Source: Lonicera japonica
Lineage: Eukaryota; Streptophyta; Magnoliopsida; Dipsacales; Caprifoliaceae
Length of the DNA stretch: 64,000 nt
Assembly: GCA_021464415.1 (NCBI GenBank)
Contig: CM038469.1
Span: forward strand, 6,240,501-6,304,500
Direction of reading: 5' to 3'
The notes under the pieces were generated by a model. That model was not told where the DNA came from and made no database searches. It saw only the letters and a list, made by a program, of their open reading frames with translations. The position numbers were made by a program, and so were the translations under genes. This document shows, piece after piece, positions 25,376 to 37,463 of the stretch. The stretch's first letter is position 1. Each line of letters begins with the position of its first letter.

Positions 25376-25800
25376 GTAACCGGTGACTGCTAACCGTCTA
25401 ATTCGTATGAAATAAACTTTAGCTATTTTAAGTCAGACACGTACAGGAGAGGACGAAGCGAACGAAATCCAAAAAGGGAATTCATCTCATTCACCCACCA
25501 CCTACCACCTCCTCTTATCTTCCCTTCTCCCCACCGAACCTCAACAGCCACTATAAGTTTCACTCACAGACCCTCTCCGATATCAACTCCCTCTCATTCA
25601 GACATCTGAACTTCTAACTCTCCCTCTAAATCATTTCATCGTCGTGCGCGCACACTGTACTCCTCCGTCAGATTGATCCACCAGCACGCACCACCGTAGC
25701 TATCACATACAACATCATTCAGCTTGCTTCTCTCTGTGTACACTTTCCTCCATCTATTCTTCTTTCTAATTTGGGGCTTTTAAATTAAACTAGATATTAA
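25376..25800 (+). other. Leader-like block of an unidentified gene, duplicated at 53.8 kb
   Basis: A C/T-rich sequence resembling a plant 5' untranslated leader. It recurs nearly unchanged at about 53,812-54,240, and its start recurs more weakly at about 23,440 and 24,080. Downstream (25,800-26,000) the sequence stays leader-like with TTAGGGTTT-type words, but no coding exon follows. It may be the promoter/leader of a lost gene or a non-coding RNA. Confidence 0.35.
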
Positions 25801-27186
25801 TTAATAGAGGTGTTCGGATTCTTACTTAGCTTATCTTTTCTGTGTATCCGTTCTCTGTTATCCGGTGCCTCTCGACAATCTGTATTCTCTATTCTCACAA
25901 AGCCACAATCCATCAATTTTTTTCTCTAAATTAGGGTTTCCAATTTGAAGTTTGGGTTCTTAGAATTTCAATAAAGAACTCCTGTTTTATATATATATAC
26001 AGTTTAAACCGGTTCTTTTCTTTTTTATTATTATTTAAAATTTAGAATTCAAAATTATCTACTTTTTCAACATTTTTTTTCCTCCTCTACTGCTCTATGG
26101 CTATGGTTTTGTTTGAATGGTGAAGTTTAAATTTTGGTTTAGTTTTTGTTTAATGTGTTCTCTCCCGTTTTGTGACAAAGTTTCTAGCCGGAAACTCTAT
26201 TGGGCTTTCTTTGAGAAAGGCTTCCTTCCACCGTGTCTCACTTTGCCTTTTGCATCTTTTAAGAAAAACGTTCATTCAACATAGTTAGCATAATCAATGG
26301 TCGAGGATAACACTTTTACTATGGTTTTACATAATCAAAACTCTAAATTTGACTTGTCTAAAAAAGAAAAGTACTCCTTATTTGGCACGGAGGGAATAAT
26401 AGTGTTTTAGCTAATTGTGCATTGCTTTTGTTTTTGTCCAGTTGATTTACTTTCAAATTTATATTATGAAGTTTGTTTTCACATTGTAGGTACTTGATTC
26501 CCAATCTTCCAAGAGAGGACTTCCCTTTTAATTTAAGGTTGTAATATATCTTAAATGTAGCTGTATTGATATCGAGCAAAACTGTGTTTTTTGTTCTATT
26601 TATACTCATCATTTTATTTTAATACTCTTTTTTAATACGGTTTAAAATACCTTCAATTTCTACCTCAAGATGTTAAATAATAACTTTAGATACTAAACTG
26701 AATTGTTGTTTACATTGCCCACTGTTGTATTGTTCTTCCTTTTTTTTAATACAAATTGTAGCTTTGACGCAGAATCCACAATTTTCTTTGGCTTTAATAT
26801 TTTTGTTCCTGACTATGCAGTTGTAATATGCAGAATCTTGGATGATGCACAAGTAACTTTTGGTGCAATTTTGGTTAGTGTGTTCCTACCATTCAACGAC
26901 AATATGTGTTGTAGGATGCCATCTTGACCGAATTTTTTTTTCTTCCTTTGTAAAACAAAAATTCTTATGTCATTGTTGCTTTACATTGTCCTTTTGAGTT
27001 TATGTTTTAGTATTGAATAATTAAATGAGTTAGGCCGTAGTGCCATTGGCACAGGTTACCCCTAGTCTTTAATATGAAAGACTTCAAACTTTGTACTTTC
27101 ACTAGCTGATCCTCAAAGCCATTTTCACATTCAAGCTCTATATCTCTGTCTTCCTTGACCTTGCTCCGCGGCATTTCATATAATTA
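25801..27186. other. Intergenic DNA, no supported gene
   Basis: I see pyrimidine-rich and T-rich stretches and short open frames without domains. The frame at 26,703-26,927 has no similarity I recognise and no clear splice sites. Nothing can be called. Confidence 0.4.
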
Positions 27187-27344
27187 TTTTGATAAGAAAC
27201 AGAAATTATATTAATATAAAACAGAAAATGTACAGCTAAAGGGGACAAAAAGTCCCCTTCAAGAACCAAAAAAGACCAAAGCAAGAAACTAGCTACTAAC
27301 AAGAACACTCCCCCACTTAACCTCTAGCAGAAAATACCAAAGTT

Positions 27345-28345
27345 TTAAACAGCGATAGCGTTTTGGTTCCGGCAGCGCGTAGCGCAAATAGCGTAAGCTA
27401 TTTGGGACATGAATAGCGTAATAATTAAAAAAATAAAAAAATAATACTATACTAAAGAACATTAGTAAAAATTCAATAAAAACACTTCAAATAACAATTA
27501 ACACAAAAATTTAAAAATATTCTTCATATAAATGTAATTATTTTCATTAATTGCCCAAATGTTTACCCCCAAAATATGAGAGAATAATTTATAGTTCTTA
27601 AAAAAAATTATATATATTATAAGAAAGCATTGTGGAAGCATAAAAATAGTTTTCTTGTGCCATCTTACTGTCAAATTTTTTAGTTTTTAAGGGATAAAGT
27701 GCTGAATAAAAATAATTTAGGAAAATGTTGTAACTTATTAAAATTAAGAATTATCTCCCTTAATAGTGTTGTGTCCAAACCCCAACTTAATGAGTTAAGA
27801 AATAATAAATAAGCAAAAGTTTTCAAAAAAAAAGAAAAAGGTTTTTATCAATTTAATAGACCCATTAGTAATTTTGCAAATATATAACATAACCAAGGTT
27901 AATTTGGTCATTTTACCACTTAAAGTTAAAGCCCTACTTCTCTTTCTCACACCCACACAGCCACACTATACCACAGCTGCCTCTCACTTACTTCATCTCC
28001 CATTGATGCCACAAAAAAGAATAGCCATGAAGTCGTCTTCTTTTCACAAAAAGGGGAGAGTACAAAATCGATGCCACAAAAAGAAGAGATGAAATTGCTG
28101 CTCTCTCTATCTATAGTCTCCGTTCTCTCTGTCTCTCTAGGTCGCCGTTATTTGTAAGTTGTTCGTAGATTTGGTCGTCTTCTTTATCAGTCGCTTGCTA
28201 ACTATTAGAGCTAGTTTTCACTTTCCTGAATAGCATGCGTTTTTAGTAAATAGCATGAATAGTGTACGCTATAGCGTGCCATGTCTTCAAAAGCGTGCCA
28301 CGTCACCAAAAAACCCACACTATTTGTTCTCTACGCTGTTTAATG
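27345..28345. mobile_element. Probable non-autonomous DNA transposon inside the LINE
   Basis: The segment separating the LINE coding remnant from its 3' tail is rich in TAGCGTA / GCTATTTG words at both edges. The ends show a short inverted match: TTAAACAGCG at the left and its complement CGCTGTTTAA at the right, near 28,335. I could not settle the target duplication. The inside contains leader-like C/T-rich DNA but no transposase. Boundaries are approximate. Confidence 0.35.
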
Positions 28346-28798
28346 CATGCCACGTAGCGTTTTGAGCAAAATTTAAATTGATTTTGCCACTCCTTATCTT
28401 CGAAAATACGAGCATTTCTTTTCATCCAAATATGCCGTGCTGCTGCCATAAATACACATCTCCATAGCACTTTTGAGTCTTTTCTAGTGACCAGGGGAAA
28501 CCAAAACACCCTCGAAAATTCCTTCCAGATCCTAGGAACTGCACATTGTACTTGAAAAATATTAAACACTTTGCCAAATAAAGGAGGTAAAGGAACAATG
28601 TAAGAACAGATGTTCAGTGTCCTCTCCTGCTGATTTACAAAGAACATACCAATAAAGAGATAAACACTTGGAAGGCCTCCATTTTTGAAGCAAATCACAT
28701 GTATTTAGCTTCGTCTTAAAAGCCACCCAAACCAAAACTTTGACTTTTGAAGGAATACCATCCATCCAAATAAATTTCCATTCTATATCCACGGCATT

Positions 28799-29080
28799 GG
28801 GCGCTAATTCTACAGTGAACAAAGAATGACCAGAAAAGCAACCGGAAGTTTCTTTTAGCTAAAGCCTATGATCTACCCCATTGACTTGAAAAGCAAAATT
28901 TTCAATTAAGCTCATGAGAGAGGTGAATTAAACGAATTTGGGCGCTAATTCTATAGTGAAGAAAGAATGACCAGAAAAACAACCGGAAGTTTCTTTTAGC
29001 TAAACCCTATGATCTACCCCATCGACTTGAAAAGCGAAATTTTCAATTAAGCTCATGAAAGAGGTGAATTAAACGAACTC
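28799..29080. repeat. 141-bp tandem duplication within the LINE remnant
   Basis: The sequence beginning GCGCTAATTCTA at 28,801 recurs at 28,942 with few differences, including ACCGGAAGTTTCTTTTAGCT in both. It explains the doubled LINE frame upstream of the zinc-binding region. Confidence 0.85.
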
Positions 29081-29432
29081 AAGATCATTTAAATTTCTAC
29101 GAAAGTCCAAATTCCAAGTATTAAAGCCTGCTTGATCCCTTGACACCAATGATTCTATATAAGAATTATGGGACAAAGAAAGACTAAAAAGAAGAGGGAA
29201 ATGAACGAAAAGGATGAATTCCCAATCCAAACATCCTACCAAAATCCAACTCTATTCCCCCCTGATCACTTTCACACTTATATTTTGTAGGAATAAATGA
29301 AGGCCTTTTGATATAAACATCCATGGACTTTGATATGAACCCCCACTCCCCACCTTAGAATAAGGGCCGCCTCTAATACTGCAGCAATCCCCTTTCTTCT
29401 CCCAATTTTCTTAATTGCACTATCACTTAAAA

Positions 29433-30378
29433 ATGGCCCAATTATGCCTACTAATGTCTTTTCTCACACTCATTATTCCCCACGTCTTCATATTAGGTTA
29501 AAACCAAACACTAGCTATATATTTTGCTTCAATTTTTATACAATTTGATATATGTACACTCTCATTCCCAACTAACTAGTATCTTCATTGAAATCCTTTT
29601 TTAGGTGTACTTTCATTGGCAACATTTACACCGATTACACAGTATGGCCATGCATTTTATCTGACACTAGTATTGCCCAACTCTCCACCACCGGTTTTCC
29701 CCTAAAAATAAAAAACAAAAAAAAAACCCCGAATCCAGGACCATTAAGGTTTGGTGCAGTTTTCGGTGGAGGAATAGCGGCACTCTCAATTTTGAGTTAC
29801 TTGGTTTCCGGCGATGGTAGAAAGTTGGTTTAATTAACACTAATTTGTCCCACTTTTGCCCACGTAGTTAAGTGCTTCATTCTTATCATTAAGTATTTGG
29901 CGATTTTAACTTACTGGAATCAAATACGGTAGTAGTAACTTCGACGGCAATCTTTGGATGATTTGGCAACGAGTATAAAGGCTATGTATGCAACGGTGCA
30001 ACCGTTGTTGCTATTAAGCGGTTGAATGCTTTGTCTCATCAAGTTATTTGTGAGTTTGAAACAAAGATTGTTATGCTATCCAAACTAAGAGATCATCATC
30101 TTATGTTCCTAATTGGATTATGCAGGGACAATTGCGAAATGGTGTTGGTTGATTATATGGCTAACGGTACCTTATGGGCCCATATTTGCAAGCCATATAA
30201 TCCTTTATCGTGGAAGCCTCGCCTTCAAATATGTATTTATTTTGCGTGACGACTGCTATATCTTCTAACACGTTTGAAGCGCACGATTATCCACCGTGAC
30301 ATAAAGTCCACCAACATTTTATTAGACGTAAGATGTGTGGTGAAGATCTCCGATTTTGGTTTGTCCAAGATAGGACCC
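29433..30378 (+). pseudogene. Broken copy of the thaumatin receptor kinase, plus-strand arm
   Basis: The copy keeps exon 1 (signal peptide, 29,433-29,496, one codon shorter than the intact gene) with its donor, and the acceptor at 29,603-29,604. The start of the thaumatin domain has a small frame-shifting gap. A deletion then joins the ATTAAGG after the thaumatin start to the membrane-span codons (GGGIAALSILSYL, from about 29,750), removing most of the thaumatin domain. The kinase part is shifted and ends after the DFG-like region at about 30,378, where the inverted arm begins. It shows the thaumatin-kinase join existed before this duplication. Confidence 0.85.
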
Positions 30379-30447
30379 ACCTTGTATAGAGAAAAGTTAA
30401 ACATGTCACAATTATCTATCAATCTTTGTAGTGGATAGCATTCTAGG
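30379..30447. other. Spacer between the inverted kinase arms
   Basis: About 69 bases of AT-rich sequence separate the two arms, which would make the loop of a hairpin transcript. No similarity to the kinase gene is seen. Confidence 0.7.
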
Positions 30448-31124
30448 TCCTATCTTTGACAAACCAAAGTCGGAGACCTTTGCCACCCATCTTTCGTCTA
30501 GTAAAATGTTGGTGGACTTTACGTCACGGTGAGTAATTGTGCGCTTGAACGTTTATGAAGATATAGCAATTTCCGCGCAGAACTGATACATATTTGCAGG
30601 CGAGGCTTCCACGATAGAAGATTATTTGCCTTGCAAAGATGGCCCGTAAGGTACTGTTAGCCATATAATTGTACACAAATACCATTTCGCCATTGTTCTT
30701 GCAGAATCTAATTCGGGACACAAGATGATGATGCCGCAGTTTGGATAGCATTTAGATCTCTTTTTCAAACTCACGATACCTTGATGAGGCGAAGAGTTCA
30801 ACCGCTTGATGGTTGCACCATTGCGAAGAGTTTAACCGCTCGATGGTTGCACCGTTACGAAGAGTTTAACAGCTCGATGGTTGCGCCGTTGCCTATTAAG
30901 GTCTTATACATGTTGCTAAATCCTCCAACGTCAATTGCAAGATTGTTGTTGAAGTTGCTACTAGCTACTTTGATTCCTGCAAGTGAAAAGCGTCGAATAC
31001 CTGATGGAGGGACGAAGCACTTAACTTCTTTGGCACATGGGGTTCAAATTGGTGTCGGTTAAACCAGCTTTCCACCATCGTCGGAAAACCAAGTAACTCA
31101 AAATTGAGAGTGCCACTATTCCTC
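30448..31124 (-). pseudogene. Broken kinase copy, minus-strand arm
   Basis: Read on the minus strand from 31,124, it runs from the membrane-span codons (CTCTCAATTTTGAGTTACTT) through the glycine-loop region to the LSKLRHHHLVS stretch, the MANSTLRA stretch and the DFG-like region at 30,448. Stops and shifts interrupt it. It covers the same part of the gene as the plus-strand arm, plus two extra 34-bp repeat copies. Its outer edge abuts the leader of hydrolase copy 2. Confidence 0.85.
30788..30890. repeat. 34-bp minisatellite, three copies
   Basis: Three adjacent copies of a unit starting GCGAAGAGTT(C/T)AACCGCT(T/C)G, period 34 bp. The unit derives from the kinase codons around the ATP-binding lysine (minus strand). 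The intact gene has one copy. Confidence 0.85.
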
Positions 31125-31193
31125 TGCCTCAAATTCATCACCTCAATCTCCAAATCACCATTACATCATAATACCCCATATCTACATGAACAA

Positions 31194-34100
31194 ATGGGAC
31201 TATGTTTATCCATGAACTTAAAATCAAAGCCACCAAAACACATATCGAACCAGTCTATTAGTGGTAGCAGTAGATGGGCTATAATTCGATCGAGGAAGGA
31301 AATTTTTGATAATTCATCGATTGAAGATCAAGTCCTAGCTGCGGCAATGTTGTTTCAGCAGCTTCAGAATGGCGGCGGCAGTTTTGGTGGCTCTGTTCCT
31401 TTTGATCAGTCTATTTCTATGAAGCACACTAGTGGGAACTCGAAGAAACAGCTAAGATTACCTCGGAGTTCGAGTTCTAGGGCTAGGTCCTTGACTGATC
31501 ATCTTCTTCAGCGTCACCAGCTTCGTAATCAGGTTTGTTCAATTGTAGTGCCTTTTTTCTTTGGTACTGTTGAATAAGTTTTAGTGCTGAATATTGAATC
31601 TGAATGCTTAATGTTTAATGCTGAACTGAACTTGTGAAGATTGTGTTTGATTTTATTTAGCTCAGAATGCTGAATATATGGTGCTTTATTTTTACCTTTA
31701 TTATTATGATATACATGAATATCTATTGAATAAAAAGAATACGGGCATTTATGGAATACAATTTTCATTGATTTTAAATTAACCATTTAGCTCCGGACAT
31801 GTATTAATTTGGGTTATTTGAATGCTGAATGCTGAATTTTAAACCAATTCTACACTAAAAGGTGATAAAACAAACACCAAATCTGGCTTTTAATGCTGAT
31901 TAGACTTCCGTTAGGTAAAAACAAACTCCACCTTATTTGGTTCAGACTGTTCAGTTATGGTGATTTCTGTAAGCTTTGAAGTAATGATGTGCTAATAAGG
32001 AATTTTCTGTTGTTTATGTGATTGCATTTTATTGTGTTGCAATAATGGTTCTAAATTTGATAGGAGTGATTATTTGGTTTTGTATTGGGTACGGAAACCC
32101 TAACAGGTTCTAACGCAGATTAGAAGCTAATGAAGGAAAGAAAAGTGGGGACCAAATCAGAACATTCATGTTAGGAGTTTTCCACAATGATAGATTGTTG
32201 TAGCACGTTAGTCAATTCAATTCAGTTGAACTAAATTATTTAGGTTCAATTATGAAATTGAAGAATTTAACAAAGATGGATCTGGGTGCGACTTCCTTTT
32301 ATAAGTTCAGGAATAAAAGAAATTTGCTTTTTCTATAATTTAGGCTCATTAATGGAATAGAGGAAATGTTGTCTAGAATGGGTGACTATTAAGTCCTTTA
32401 AAACTAAAATGGATCTGGTTGGGACTTCATAATTTGCTGTTAGTCAATGTATTGAAATAATTTTGGAAATAATTTTATTTGAAAGCATGGACTCTGTGGT
32501 CACAAGTTATGTTCTAATTTTTATCTAAATTTGTTCCCACAAAAAATATGTCCATGAAGCCTCTATATTTACAAGAAAAAATGATTCTAGAGGAAATTAT
32601 GCAATCAAACACCACTAAAAGTGAAAAAAGAAAAAAGAGATTTTCAGCATTTTCCACGGAAAACAATTACAGTCGAGCCTTCCTTGAATTATTGTTGTAC
32701 AATCTCCTGGTTCTTCCTCACTCTGCCCTTGAAATTTGGGGTATGTGCTTGTACAAAACATATGAGAGGAGGCGTATTAAGTACAAAGGAATTCAAAAGT
32801 CAGTCGGATCTGCTTGATCTATTCACAAAGAGAAAAAGGAAAAATGGTGAAACTAAAGACTTCTCTTTGTACCTGTTGTGCTTCCATGTGAAATTCTTAT
32901 CTTTGTTTCGTTGTGTAAAGGTATAAATTGAGCTGCCCCGTTAAGTTATTTTATCCCGTTAGATAGTTTTTTCAAGACACGCATTCTGTTAAATCTGTGC
33001 GCCACAGCTTTGTCGTGTTTAAATTTATTTATGCAAGAAATTTGTGTTCATCTTTCTTTAATCATCCGCTAGTTTTCTCACTAGTATTCTTTTGTTTAAC
33101 AGGATGTAAAGCATTATGGTGTAGACCCCAACCATTCAGAGTTACTGCCATTGATATAACTGGTTCTGGAATTGATTATTTCGACAGCACCAAGATCACA
33201 AGTCTTTCACAATATGTAAAGCCACTTACTGATTTTCTTGGGAAGCTTCCCGAGGGCAAGAAGGTCCTATTTTTTGTCTATCATTTTATTTCCTTTTTCT
33301 TTTATAGTGGTTTTGGTGCCGAGCAAGTAATGTTTGTTTTGACAGTCACTGAATTTAATAATCGTTCTTCTTTAAACATGCAGGTTATTTTGGTAGGACA
33401 TGATTTTGGTGGTGCGTGTATATCATATGCAATGGAGTTGTTTCCATTAGAAGTCTCAAAAGCTGTTTTTATTGCTGCAGCCATGTTTACTAGCAGACAA
33501 AGTACTCTAGAAATGTTCTCCCAGAAGCGGCAGGCTCAAATATTTATATATGCAAATGGGAATAATCAAGCTCCAACTGTTAGTGATCTTAACAAATCTC
33601 TTTTGAGGGACTTGTTATCCGATCAGAGCCCTGCCAAGGTAAGATGTTTTCTATCGACCAGTCGATAATTTGTTTTCTTGATAGAATTAGCCTCCAACGA
33701 GAACTGCCAATGCATTTGCATTTGAAGAAGTATAAAATAAAACGGGATTTTAGAAATCCCTTTCCTTAATTAGAAGTGGTCCATGTAAAAACTTGCGGTG
33801 TTCCTGAAATTGTTAGAGTGGGTTTCGAAGCACCTTCTTTTAATTATTCAAATAAATTTTAACTTTATCATCTACTATTTATTGCTCACTTTTGGGTTGA
33901 TGGCTTGAGTATTATTTTACTACACCTGTAGCCAAAGCCAATATGGCTCTGCCAAAGTAAGTGCTACTGTGTATAGTTGAACCATGTGCTCTCACTGTTC
34001 TGGGAAAAATCATACTCCCTGCTTCCCCAATTAAGCGTTTACTTTCCTTTTCTGAACATAAACAACGTATCAAAACTCACAATTGGAAACATGTTTCATT

Positions 34101-34677
34101 CTAAACCATTGGTTGTGATGAAATTATTGCATTCTTCAAAACTACGAAATCAAACATGGACTCTTAATTAGGATCAGGTCCGGTCGTAAGGGTGTGTAGG
34201 GGATCCTTAATGCAATTAGAGCTTTTATAATTTGTGCAAAAGCCCAAGATAGTAAACACTTTATTAGAATAAAGACCTGAGAATTGTGTTGTGTATGTTA
34301 AAGGTGCCCGCATTTTAATTTTTATACAGGGAACTATATATTTATGGACCGACCCTGGTACAGAATGAGTGTTTGCTTAGTTCCTTTCCCTGTTTCAGGA
34401 TATCGCGTTAGCATCCGTTTCAATGAGACCGATTCCATTTTCACCAGTTTTGGAGAAGCTCTCTCTTTCCGAAACAAACTACAGCTCAGTGAGGCTGTTT
34501 TATATACAAACCTTAGAAGATAATGCCATACCCATTCCTCTACAAGAGAGCATGACAAACAATATCCCTCCTGAGCTTGTTTTCCGGTTTAAAGGTGCTG
34601 ACCACTTGCCATGTTTCTCAAGGCCTCAAGCCCTACACAGGCTGCTGGTAGAGATCACAAAAAATCCAATAAATTGA
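31194..34677 (+). pseudogene. Methylesterase-like hydrolase copy 2, broken
   Basis: Exon 1 (31,194-31,532) is open and encodes the same MGLCLS extension, 113 codons. Exon 2 (33,103-33,263) has lost 76 bases relative to copy 1 (equivalent to 16,679-16,754), removing the HGGGFGAW oxyanion region and shifting the frame. Intron 2 (33,264-33,383, 120 bp) has no stop in that frame. Exons 3 and 4 are fused (33,384-33,638): intron 3 and the first 21 bases of exon 4 are missing, in frame. The elbow is again GHDFGG. Exon 5 is 34,399-34,677. The native promoter is replaced by the antisense kinase arm ending at 31,124. A 223-codon frame at 32,997-33,668 covers the middle, but a working enzyme is unlikely. 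Confidence 0.85.
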
Positions 34678-35500
34678 AGACATCGTTTGATCGGTTAATT
34701 TGCTTTTGGAGACTTATATTTATCTTCTAGAGTTCAACTGACATGTACCAAGAACTTGTATGTGCACACGTATGCAGCTTTATAATTTGATCAGATATAA
34801 TAAATTCAGTTGTGTAGGTAGTGTTGTTTTTGGTCATGTTCATGCATATTGATTTCATTAAAATGTTTTGTTAGAAATTTAAGATAAGAATCCTTATCAT
34901 GTTCATATGTCTTGAGCTGTTGAGACTAGCTATGAATAGTTGCAAAAATAAAGTTGCATTTGAGCTACTTCTAATCTTAAATGTATTATTTGTTGTGTGT
35001 TTTATTTTTTGTGTTATAGCCACCCACCCACCCCAACCAAGCTTGCTGGCCTCCTGCGTGTGGATTCCAACAGGATAGTGATATGGCCGGCGATGCACGA
35101 AGCCCAGCCCATCTCACAATCCTTAGCTCCATTCAAATAAATAAAAAATTATTAATACAAGAGCTTGCAAGGTTTGGTTTGAACTAATGATCATCTGAAA
35201 TATTGTCAAGCAGTTTTTTTCCTGAAAATTCAACTACTTGTGAAAATTATTTTAACTATTTTAATAATCAACCATTTCACGTTTATTATAATTAATTTTC
35301 TTTACTTATTATCCTTCAATTAGTGGCATATCCATAATTTTGAATTTGGGGGGACCAAATAACAAGCCTAATTTTTTTATTTTTTTTTGTAAGATGAAAG
35401 TACTTGAGCATAAAATTACGCTAAAACTATGCTAATCGAGGAAGACTTGTAGTGGCCGTGTTTTGTTTCTTCGTAATGGTAATTTTTTTTTTAACAAAAG
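34678..35500. repeat. 3' flank of hydrolase copy 2 (partial duplication unit)
   Basis: The first ~400 bases match 18,608-19,010 and 46,611-47,010. After about 35,190 the sequence jumps to the equivalent of 22,450-22,740, so about 3.3 kb of the unit seen behind copies 1 and 3 is missing here. No gene is seen. Confidence 0.75.
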
Positions 35501-36073
35501 TAACTCACCACATGATACATGTACATATATAGTATACCATCTTTAATAGGTATACTCATGTATTGTTTGTAATAAATAATAATAGAAAAATAAAATAGTA
35601 TATCTATATAATAAAGAAAAATAATTTTGAAATCTAAAAAATATATTGTAAGAATATGATTTCCGATCGTTAATTTTGTTTGATCTGGTTATATTAGATC
35701 TAGCAATAACTTTAGAGGGGTAGATAAGGTTGTATGTAGTTTTCCCAGAGGTCCCCTTTTTCCAAATTCACCAAATAGAGTAACTCGTCGTTAGCTATTA
35801 AAATTATTTTGAGATATGTCTGAAAAGTTCATGGGTTGATGTGGGACAGGAAGGGAAATACTTGAATATAATAATGACTGCAGATTACCAAAAACTAAGA
35901 AGAAAAGAGGAGAAAATTATTAGTATGACAATAATAAATTATAGGAATCACTCCTAGAAAGCCTTAGGCATCACACCTAGGGCTAAGATTTGCATCACAC
36001 AACTGTAAATTGGCATAAATATTCATTCATATCCTGAAAGAGAAGATTACAAGCCTACATCTAGAGTTTATGA
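35501..36073. other. AT-rich intergenic DNA
   Basis: No gene is seen. A ~38-bp stretch (AAGAGAAGATTACAAGCCTA...) near 36,040 recurs at about 36,540, on the other side of the MITE. Confidence 0.5.
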
Positions 36074-36510
36074 GACCATTTGCATTGGGTAAGCTAAAAT
36101 GCTAATTTTAGCTTATGTGATGCCTCATTCGGTAGTGCAAAAGTGTAATAAGGGATGCAAAAGTGTAAAGCAAAGTTAAAAATAGCAGCTGACAAAATTT
36201 TACCTTACACGATGTATTATTTGTCGGGACAGAAAAGTACCACTCTCATGACACATGATGTGTCGTGTGGTGTCTCCCACGACACATCATATGTCGTGAG
36301 AGAATTAGATGTATGGCCCGATATATCGTGTGTTGGGAGACACATGTATGGCTCGATATATCATATGTCGGGAGAAAATTAGATGTATGGCTCGATATAT
36401 CATATGTCGTAAGAACAATTTTTACATTTTTCCGCTGCTACACAACCAATATTAATAAGCTAAATATACAATATTACCTTACCTATTTACCTTTAACAAT
36501 GGAGATGGTC
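36074..36510. mobile_element. PIF/Harbinger-like MITE with internal palindromes
   Basis: The inverted ends are GACCATTTGCATTG and the reverse complement of GACCATCTCCATTG. TGA flanks it at 36,071-36,073 and 36,511-36,513. Length is 437 bp. Inside are repeated near-palindromes of the type GACACATGATGTGTC and CGATATATCATATGTCG. A related element with tighter repeats is at 60,084-60,563. Confidence 0.8.
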
Positions 36511-37463
36511 TGATGAAAAATTTACCCGTTCATATTCCAAAAGAGAAGATTACAAGCCTATATCTAGATTTTGTGATGACTTTGGACTCCTCCAATAATA
36601 AGGACCATTTAAACTTATATCCTCCCCAAAAGGCTCTTTTAGTTGGAATATTGAGAATGGAATGGACGCCCTAAATTTCTGCTTTGCTAATATTTAGTTT
36701 TGACATGAATTTTCCTATCTTAAAACGTTGAATTGCCTTCTTTGTATTTGGTTCTAACATGAATTGTAATGATATAAGTGTCAATTACCAAAATGTTATT
36801 CTTTTTATAAAATTAAAAGATAATTTATAACAATTTTATGGAGGTAAAAATTAAGTTTTTATTGTTAAGAATTATGAAAAGTCATCGTATGATAAAACAA
36901 AAAAAATAAATAATAATAAAAAGATTTTTTTTGAAAAGGATATAAATGAAAAAAAAGGTCTTATTCGCTAGTAAAATGGATATTTTGGTGTTAAAGAGAA
37001 AATCTAAAAGAAAATACATAGTAATTCTTTATTCTCACCCATTCAAGAGGGAGAATTTTGAAGGAATAATTTATTATGTGAGTGATGCAATTCTAGTCTA
37101 TAACTTGAAATATACATAATAATCCTTTTAAAATGAAATGTAGTATTATAGGAATGTTTCAAAATACAAACCAAACGATCTCTCAATGACTAATTGTAAC
37201 TACTTCAAGCATCCAGTGCCCTTCAAATTTGCATTTTGATAGACTTGCATATTTTTTATAAACTCCAACAGACTTTTCAAATAATAATTATAATAATAAT
37301 AATTTACTGATAGTAAGTTATGCATTTATGAACATCTCCAATAAGCTCTTCAAAAGACTATCTTGCATATAATATAAAGAGCTACATCATCAAAATAGGC
37401 TTTAAGAGAAGTAACAAAAGAGACTCTTCAATTTGAAGATGCGATAATTACTTTTCAAATTTA
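36511..37463. other. AT-rich intergenic DNA
   Basis: I see no gene or intact element in this stretch. Confidence 0.5.

Larger units (their letters stand above)
27187..29270 (-). pseudogene. 5'-truncated L1-type LINE with reverse-transcriptase zinc-binding region
   Basis: Read on the minus strand from about 29,270, frames broken by shifts and stops give a WNLDFRRNLND-like stretch. This is followed by the zf-RVT domain of plant L1 LINEs (IPSKVKVLVW, then TCDLLQKW and a C...EDTEHLFLHC pattern, about 28,822-28,562). The usual ending KVLWRCVFMAAARHIWMKRN (about 28,490-28,430) is next. A typical LINE 3' tail runs down to 27,187. The reverse transcriptase core and endonuclease are missing. A 141-bp internal tandem duplication and an unrelated ~1 kb insert interrupt it, so it is dead. 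Confidence 0.75.
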
